Source: Chitinophagaceae bacterium UBA4411
GTDB taxonomy: Bacteria; Bacteroidota; Bacteroidia; Chitinophagales; Chitinophagaceae
Length of the DNA: 64,000 nucleotides
Direction: 5' to 3'
Assembly (NCBI GenBank): GCA_002400415.1
Contig: DGQP01000002.1
Coordinates: 509,284-573,283, forward strand
Shown in pieces: positions 59,522-64,000 of this stretch. Each line of letters starts with the position of its first letter. Position 1 is the stretch's first letter. The translations under genes were made by a program, and so were the position numbers. The notes beneath the pieces are model-generated. The model was not told the DNA's origin. It did no database searches and saw only the letters and a program-made list of their open reading frames with translations.

Positions 59522-59574
59522 AAGACGGAAAGGTTAAAAGATTTAAAAAACAGTAGTTCTGCAGCCCTGCTGCT

Positions 59575-59603
59575 TTGACCAGCGGCTGATTTAGCTATTT
59601 TTG
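59575..59603 (+). promoter_or_regulatory. Promoter of the 59630 outer-membrane protein
   Basis: TTG (59575-59577), an 18-base spacer and TATTTTTG (59596-59603) fit the consensus; the ATG is 26 bases downstream. Confidence 0.65.
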
Positions 59604-59629
59604 GTCTTTATCACCAGCCAGCACTATTC

Positions 59630-62053
59630 ATGAAGCTCAGCCCCTTCTTTTCCCGAAAGGCACTATTATTCTTTACCGTACTTCTTTTTACCAGGTCTCT
59701 TCATGCCCAGGAAATTCCGGTGAATATTAAAATATTGAATCAGAAAAAAGAGCCTGTTGGCTTTGCCTCTGTTTCTGTAACCAGCAGGCTGGACAGTACC
59801 CGGGTGCTGAAGAAAGTGGCTGACAGCAGCGGGGTTGCCATTTTCCGGCTGAATATGGATAGGCAGTATATAGTCAGTATCAGTTCCGTGAACTATCAAT
59901 CCCAGGAAAAAGGCATTACGGTGAGCCCTGATAAAACAACATTCTCCTTTAGCCTGGAGCCTTGGGGCAAAACATTATCGGGTGTAGTGGTTACCTCGCA
60001 AAAGCCCTTGATGCGGCAGGAGGATGATAAAACAATTGTTGACCCGGAAAACCTGGTAGCGGCTTCTACAAGCGGGTATGAAGTGATTGAAAAAACTCCG
60101 GGGCTGTTTGTTGACCAGGATGGCAATATTTATATCAGCAGTCTTACCCCCGCCGCCGTCCAGATTAATGGAAGGGATATGAGAATGAGTGCCGCAGATA
60201 TGGCCAGCATGCTGAAAAGTCTCCCCCCAAATTCTATTGCTAAAATTGAAATTGTCAGAACCCCTTCTGCTAAATATGACGCCACGAGCAGTGGTGGCGT
60301 TGTGAATGTAGTACTCAGGAAAGGTATAAAAATAGGGCTAACGGGTAGTATTAACGCAGGACTGCAACAGGGAACTTATGGCAATCAGCTGATCGGCTTC
60401 AGTCTCAATAATAATAACGGAAAGAAAAGCTCATCCCTGAACATCAACTATAGCCACCGGGACTCTTACGAACAAATAAAGACAGACAGAATATTTGCTC
60501 CTGACTCTATGCTCAGTCAGCATGCACGGACAAAATACCCCGGTAATAATTACTATGCCGCTTATGCCCTGACCTATGAGCTTTCCAAAAAATGGGAACT
60601 GACCTATGATGCCACTGCCAGTTATAACAAGTTCAATACCCATTCTGAGAATAAGAATAGCATCAGTAAGATCAGCAGCTCACAATTACTTTCCGGCAGC
60701 CTGAATGGGGTGGATAATGACGGCAGTTCATTAACGCTGGGCACAGGTGTTGAATCTAAATATAAAATTGATTCGTTGGGATCGGAATGGAGCAATGATA
60801 CCTGGTATAGCCACAGCAGCAATAAATCGGATCAGGCTTTTTTTACACAATACAGCACTCCCTTTTTAATACTTTCCGGGGGTGACGGCAAAGCGGATAA
60901 TACCCGGGACTATTTTAATGCAAAATCTGACCTGAAGCTAAAAATGAAGAAACGGTTTACGGTGGAAACGGGCCTGCAGGCATCCGTCAATAATTACAGG
61001 AACAAAACAAATTATTTCCGCGAATCAAATGGTATCCGCAAGGTTGACAGCAGCCGTACAAATACATTCCGTTACAATGAAAATATTAATGCCTTTTACC
61101 TCCAGGGCTCAAAGACCCTCGGTAAGGATTTTATTGTAAAGTTTGGTTCCAGGCTGGAAAACACAAACATGAAAGGAAGGCAGTTTGTGCCCGGTGATAC
61201 TTCTTTCTCCATTCAGCGTACGGACCTGTTCCCCTATATCTATCTCAGCAAAAGTTTAATGAAAATTGCAGGATACGATCTGAGAGCTTACCTCGTTTAC
61301 CGCCGGACCATCAACAGGCCGTCTTACAGCCAGCTAAATCCCTTTTCAAGATATGTTGATGAGTATCTCAGTGAAACAGGTAATCCTTCCCTGCGGCCCC
61401 AGTTCAACCAGAATTATGAAGCCAATATCAGCGTGGACGAAAGACCTATACTGGCAGTAGGGATCAACGACACGAAGGATATTTTTACCAACGTTATTTA
61501 CCAGGCTGACAGCAGCCGCAGCCAGGCTTACCGGACCTATGATAATCTCGGAAAGAACAAAGAATGGTATTTCCGGGCTTTAGGCGCTTTACCGCCGGGT
61601 GGCCGTTATTTCTTTGTGATCGGAGCACAATACAACCATAATTTCTACCAGGGACTGTACCAGAATGAACCCCTTGCCTTTAAGAAAGGAACCTGGACCT
61701 TCTTTACCTACCAGACATTTAAAATTGATAAAAAATCTGTCATAACATTAAATGGTTTTATGCGGCTGAAGGGCCAGCAGCAATTATATGAGCTCAGTTC
61801 CTTCGGATCTCTGAACAGCAGCGTCAACCGGAGATTTATGAAAGACAAACTGGTGGTTACACTCAGCCTGAGTGATATGTTTGCCTCGAATAAAAATAGC
61901 TTTACGCTTAAACAGGGTTCTGTTGACGCCAGCGGGATCCGGCAATCAGATACCCGCAGGGTGGGTCTCAATCTCCGCTACAATTTTGGTATCCGTAAAA
62001 AAGATGATAACAGTAATAACATGTTTAACGGAGAGCCCCCGGTCAGCAATTAA
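59630..62053 (+). CDS. Outer-membrane beta-barrel protein (TonB-receptor-like)
   Basis: This 807-residue protein has a signal peptide (about 1-26, ending SLHAQE), an N-terminal carboxypeptidase-regulatory-like Ig fold (about 30-110), a plug-like domain (about 120-230; VIEKTPGLFVDQDGNIYISS, INGRDMRMSAADMASMLKSL) and a barrel of the OMP_b-brl_3 type (INRPSYSQLNPFSRYVDEYL, SETGNPSLRPQFNQNYE) ending with a charged tail after RYNFGIRK. The TonB box is weak. It has no SusD partner. Such proteins are usually transporters or surface-exposed receptors with unknown ligand. Confidence 0.88.
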   Translation: MKLSPFFSRKALLFFTVLLFTRSLHAQEIPVNIKILNQKKEPVGFASVSVTSRLDSTRVLKKVADSSGVAIFRLNMDRQYIVSISSVNYQSQEKGITVSPDKTTFSFSLEPWGKTLSGVVVTSQKPLMRQEDDKTIVDPENLVAASTSGYEVIEKTPGLFVDQDGNIYISSLTPAAVQINGRDMRMSAADMASMLKSLPPNSIAKIEIVRTPSAKYDATSSGGVVNVVLRKGIKIGLTGSINAGLQQGTYGNQLIGFSLNNNNGKKSSSLNINYSHRDSYEQIKTDRIFAPDSMLSQHARTKYPGNNYYAAYALTYELSKKWELTYDATASYNKFNTHSENKNSISKISSSQLLSGSLNGVDNDGSSLTLGTGVESKYKIDSLGSEWSNDTWYSHSSNKSDQAFFTQYSTPFLILSGGDGKADNTRDYFNAKSDLKLKMKKRFTVETGLQASVNNYRNKTNYFRESNGIRKVDSSRTNTFRYNENINAFYLQGSKTLGKDFIVKFGSRLENTNMKGRQFVPGDTSFSIQRTDLFPYIYLSKSLMKIAGYDLRAYLVYRRTINRPSYSQLNPFSRYVDEYLSETGNPSLRPQFNQNYEANISVDERPILAVGINDTKDIFTNVIYQADSSRSQAYRTYDNLGKNKEWYFRALGALPPGGRYFFVIGAQYNHNFYQGLYQNEPLAFKKGTWTFFTYQTFKIDKKSVITLNGFMRLKGQQQLYELSSFGSLNSSVNRRFMKDKLVVTLSLSDMFASNKNSFTLKQGSVDASGIRQSDTRRVGLNLRYNFGIRKKDDNSNNMFNGEPPVSN

Positions 62054-62174
62054 GACAGATATGTATTTATTCCATAAAAGGATCAACTGGCTAAGTGATA
62101 GTTCATTAGCGCTTGTTCTTAATTATTTAACAGCCGGAATAATAAATAAAAAGGGGATTCTCAGTTATCAGGCT

Positions 62175-62182
62175 TATCTTTG
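62175..62182 (+). promoter_or_regulatory. -7 element of the RRM gene
   Basis: TATCTTTG matches TAnnTTTG exactly. Transcription from here gives a leader of about 155 bases before the ATG at 62347, long for this genome. Confidence 0.55.
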
Positions 62183-62251
62183 CCCCGTTAATTTGAGTTC
62201 TACGTTAAGTTTGTAAGTGAACGATTTTTTCTGCTAAGCCCTCAATCCGTT

Positions 62252-62272
62252 GTACTGAGCTTGTCAAGGTAC
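62252..62272. repeat. CTGAGCTTGTC-type short element in the RRM leader
   Basis: The 21 bases start and end with GTAC and enclose TGAGCTTGTCAAG. The core is a variant of the CTGAGCTTGTCGAAG word that I recall as common between genes in many bacteria. It lies in the long leader of the RNA-binding-protein gene. Confidence 0.45.
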
Positions 62273-62346
62273 CTAAGGATCTGCTAATAGTTAGTCTTCT
62301 TTACGTTGCGTTTTTCTCAAGCATTTTTGATCTTTAATTTTTATTG

Positions 62347-62637
62347 ATGAACATTTACGTTTCAAATCTGAGCTTCGCTGTACAAGACGAAGACCTGATG
62401 TCTTATTTTGCAGAGTACGGAGAAGTAACTTCTGCTAAAGTTATTATGGACAAATTCACTAACCGCAGCAAAGGTTTCGGTTTTGTTGAAATGTCTGATG
62501 ACGAAGCCGCTAAAAAAGCAATTGCTGAACTGGATGGCGCCATGGTTGATGGCCGTTCCATCAAAGTTGCTGAAGCAAAACCAAAAGAAGAAAGAAAGCC
62601 GAGGCCTTCTTATTCTAATTCAAACAACCGCTGGTAA
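62347..62637 (+). CDS. RRM-domain RNA-binding protein
   Basis: This 96-residue protein is a single RNA recognition motif with RNP2 IYVSNLSF at residues 3-10 and RNP1 KGFGFVEM near 41-48, then a short basic, Ser/Asn-rich tail (RPSYSNSNNRW). Such proteins bind single-stranded RNA and are abundant in Bacteroidota, where some act globally on mRNA. I chose the ATG at 62347; the TTG before it is unlikely. A strong terminator follows, so it is separate from the DEAD-box gene, although the two may act together on RNA. Confidence 0.94.
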   Translation: MNIYVSNLSFAVQDEDLMSYFAEYGEVTSAKVIMDKFTNRSKGFGFVEMSDDEAAKKAIAELDGAMVDGRSIKVAEAKPKEERKPRPSYSNSNNRW

Positions 62638-62659
62638 TCACCATCGTATAATACGTTTG

Positions 62660-62687
62660 AAAAGGGGGGCGTTAGCCCTCCTTTTTT
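62660..62687 (+). terminator. Terminator of the RRM gene
   Basis: AAAAGGGGGGC and GCCCTCCTTTT (one G-U) pair across GTTA and end in a run of six Ts. Confidence 0.9.
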
Positions 62688-62714
62688 GCTATTATCTCAA
62701 AATGGATTTAACCC

Positions 62715-62722
62715 TATCTTTA
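62715..62722 (+). promoter_or_regulatory. -7-like element of the DEAD-box gene
   Basis: TATCTTTA differs from TAnnTTTG at the last base and lies 37 bases before the TTG start. No -33 TTG at the usual distance. Confidence 0.35.
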
Positions 62723-62759
62723 CGAAAACATATCTGCCCAACTAATCTCATTTAATCAC

Positions 62760-63947
62760 TTGAAATTCACAGAATTTAATTTCCACGAAAACTTACTGGA
62801 AGGTATCGCTGCCAGCAATTACGAAGACGCCACCCCTGTTCAGGAGCAGGTCATCCCCCTTGTATTACAGGGCCGGGATATTATTGCATCTGCGCAAACA
62901 GGCACTGGTAAAACAGCCGCATTCCTCCTTCCCTTATTGAATCAATTACTAACCAGTCATCATGATGATCACCATATCAGCGTCATGATCATAGTGCCTA
63001 CCCGGGAGCTGGCCGTGCAGATCAGTGAGCACCTGGAAGGGCTTTCCTATTTTACTTCTGTCAGTTCAATTGCCGTCTACGGCGGTGGAGATGGTAATTC
63101 ATTCGTACAGGAAAAACAAGCCCTCTCAAAGGGAGTTGATATTGTGGTATGCACCCCGGGAAAAATGATAGCCCATATTAACATGGGTTATGTAAAGATT
63201 AAAGGCCTGAAGTACCTGGTGCTGGATGAAGCTGACCGGATGCTGGATATGGGTTTTCATGATGATATTATGCGGATCATTAACGTGCTGCCGTCAAAAA
63301 GACAGACGTTGTTATTCTCGGCCACCATGCCACAACGGATAAGGACACTGGCACAAAAAATATTACATCAACCAGCTGAGATCAATATCGCCATCTCAAA
63401 ACCTCCTGAAAAAATAGTACAGCAGGCTTTTGTACTCAATGAAGAGCAGAAAATGCCGCTGGTAAAAATGTTATTGAAAAGCAGGCAGTTTAAATCCATC
63501 ATTATCTTCTGCTCCAAAAAACAACAGGTAAAACTGCTGACCCGTGAATTGAAAAGAGCCGGGATTCCTGCTGAGGAAATCCACTCCGATCTTGATCAGT
63601 CAAAAAGGGAGGAAGTACTCCGCAGCTTTATCAGCAAACGGCTCCCGATCCTGGTAGCTACAGATATATTAAGCCGCGGCATCGACGTTGACCATATTGA
63701 TCTCGTCATTAATTATGACGTTCCGCATGATGGAGAAGATTATGTCCACCGCATTGGGCGTACAGCCCGTGCAGAAACAGATGGGACTGCCTATACGTTT
63801 ATCAGCCCGAGAGAACAAAACAAATTCGCTTCCATTGAACAATTATTAGGCAAACCTGTGCCTAAAGCAAAAATACCGGAAGAATTGGGGCCTGCGCCGG
63901 CTTACCAGCCAAGAACAAGGAGAAGACCTGTTGCCAGAAGAAGATAA
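62760..63947 (+). CDS. DEAD-box RNA helicase
   Basis: This 395-residue helicase has all core motifs: Q motif (ATPVQEQVIPLVLQGRDI), I AQTGTGKTAAF, Ia VPTRELAVQI, Ib TPGKM, II DEAD (LVLDEADRML), III SAT, IV IIFCSKKQQ, V ATDILSRGIDVD and VI HRIGRTAR. It unwinds short RNA duplexes, with roles in ribosome assembly or mRNA decay (RhlE-like). The start is TTG at 62760: the frame back to the TAA at 62709 has no ATG or GTG. The C-terminal tail is short and basic (RTRRRPVARRR). Confidence 0.95.
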   Translation: MKFTEFNFHENLLEGIAASNYEDATPVQEQVIPLVLQGRDIIASAQTGTGKTAAFLLPLLNQLLTSHHDDHHISVMIIVPTRELAVQISEHLEGLSYFTSVSSIAVYGGGDGNSFVQEKQALSKGVDIVVCTPGKMIAHINMGYVKIKGLKYLVLDEADRMLDMGFHDDIMRIINVLPSKRQTLLFSATMPQRIRTLAQKILHQPAEINIAISKPPEKIVQQAFVLNEEQKMPLVKMLLKSRQFKSIIIFCSKKQQVKLLTRELKRAGIPAEEIHSDLDQSKREEVLRSFISKRLPILVATDILSRGIDVDHIDLVINYDVPHDGEDYVHRIGRTARAETDGTAYTFISPREQNKFASIEQLLGKPVPKAKIPEELGPAPAYQPRTRRRPVARRR

Positions 63948-63966
63948 AAATCAGTAATTATTTCAA

Positions 63967-64000
63967 ACATTAAATCCTGTCTTAAGACAGGATTTAATGT
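63967..64000 (+). terminator. Palindrome after the DEAD-box gene (at window edge)
   Basis: The last 34 bases are a perfect palindrome (17-base arms, centre CTTAAG). It begins 20 bases after the stop codon and is the likely terminator hairpin; the sequence after it is outside the window, so a U-run cannot be checked. Confidence 0.6.

Noticed and set aside
62483..62755. 90-codon frame overlapping the RRM gene
   Set aside because: It is the +1 frame of the RRM gene and crosses its terminator.

Overview
The window looks like chromosome from a member of the Bacteroidota, most likely family Chitinophagaceae or a close relative; the family is inferred from gene content, not from a 16S gene. Supporting signs are a SusC/SusD glycan locus, Bacteroidota-type promoters (a TTG about 18-20 bases before TAnnTTTG), many lipoprotein signals with a short charged start and a C-terminal Cys, several TTG/GTG starts, and a PEP carboxylase of the Bacteroidota type. 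No rRNA, tRNA, CRISPR array, transposase or integrase was seen.

Layout. 1-3.3 kb: nitrogen assimilation (end of gltD, amtB, a porin). 3.3-8.4 kb, minus strand: anaplerosis and agmatine-to-putrescine conversion (ppc, aguB, aguA); a frameshifted S23-type four-helix-bundle gene lies between aguB and aguA and is bracketed by a 21-base inverted repeat. 8.4-12.5 kb, minus: infA-rpmJ-rpsM-rpsK-rpsD-rpoA-rplQ with its own promoter and a strong bidirectional terminator; its spacers carry unusual word-repeat hairpins. 12.5-19.9 kb, minus: a conserved unknown gene, then a TetR-controlled YbhGFSR-like efflux operon with two identical 16-bp palindromic operators. 20-25.4 kb: homogentisate dioxygenase, a phosphoesterase, a small membrane protein, a PD40 propeller lipoprotein, a TPR lipoprotein and rpe.

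25.4-38.7 kb: a beta-1,3-glucan-type polysaccharide utilization locus on the minus strand (susC, susD, two PKD/carbohydrate-binding lipoproteins, three GH16 enzymes) with a divergent one-piece membrane regulator (propeller, Y_Y_Y, TM, coiled coil, LuxR-type HTH). The shared promoter region holds four phased ACYACATCA boxes. SusC/SusD would import oligosaccharides made by the surface GH16 enzymes, and the regulator would sense them in the periplasm. 38.7-46.5 kb: a stand-alone TonB receptor and a 1749-residue orphan kinase with about 12 PAS domains.

46.7-54.8 kb: hemerythrin-like protein, phoH (probably leaderless, TTG start), a YiiX-like hydrolase, two small lipoproteins, crcB and ppa (fluoride exporter beside the fluoride-sensitive pyrophosphatase), a half-size TauE/SafE protein, a pair of paralogous secreted unknowns, an NlpC/P60 hydrolase, and an ECF sigma factor with a tiny membrane partner. 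55-64 kb: an unknown protein, a Mur ligase, a GT1 glycosyltransferase, a YdeI-like protein, a low-affinity iron permease-like protein, a large outer-membrane barrel, an RRM protein with a long leader, and a DEAD-box helicase.

The most unusual signals are (i) degenerate 7-8-base word-repeat tracts, often starting within a few bases of a stop codon, one pair of which brackets the S23 gene and has supplied the start of aguA; (ii) the phased operator array at the glycan locus; (iii) the duplicated TetR palindrome, one copy on a start codon.
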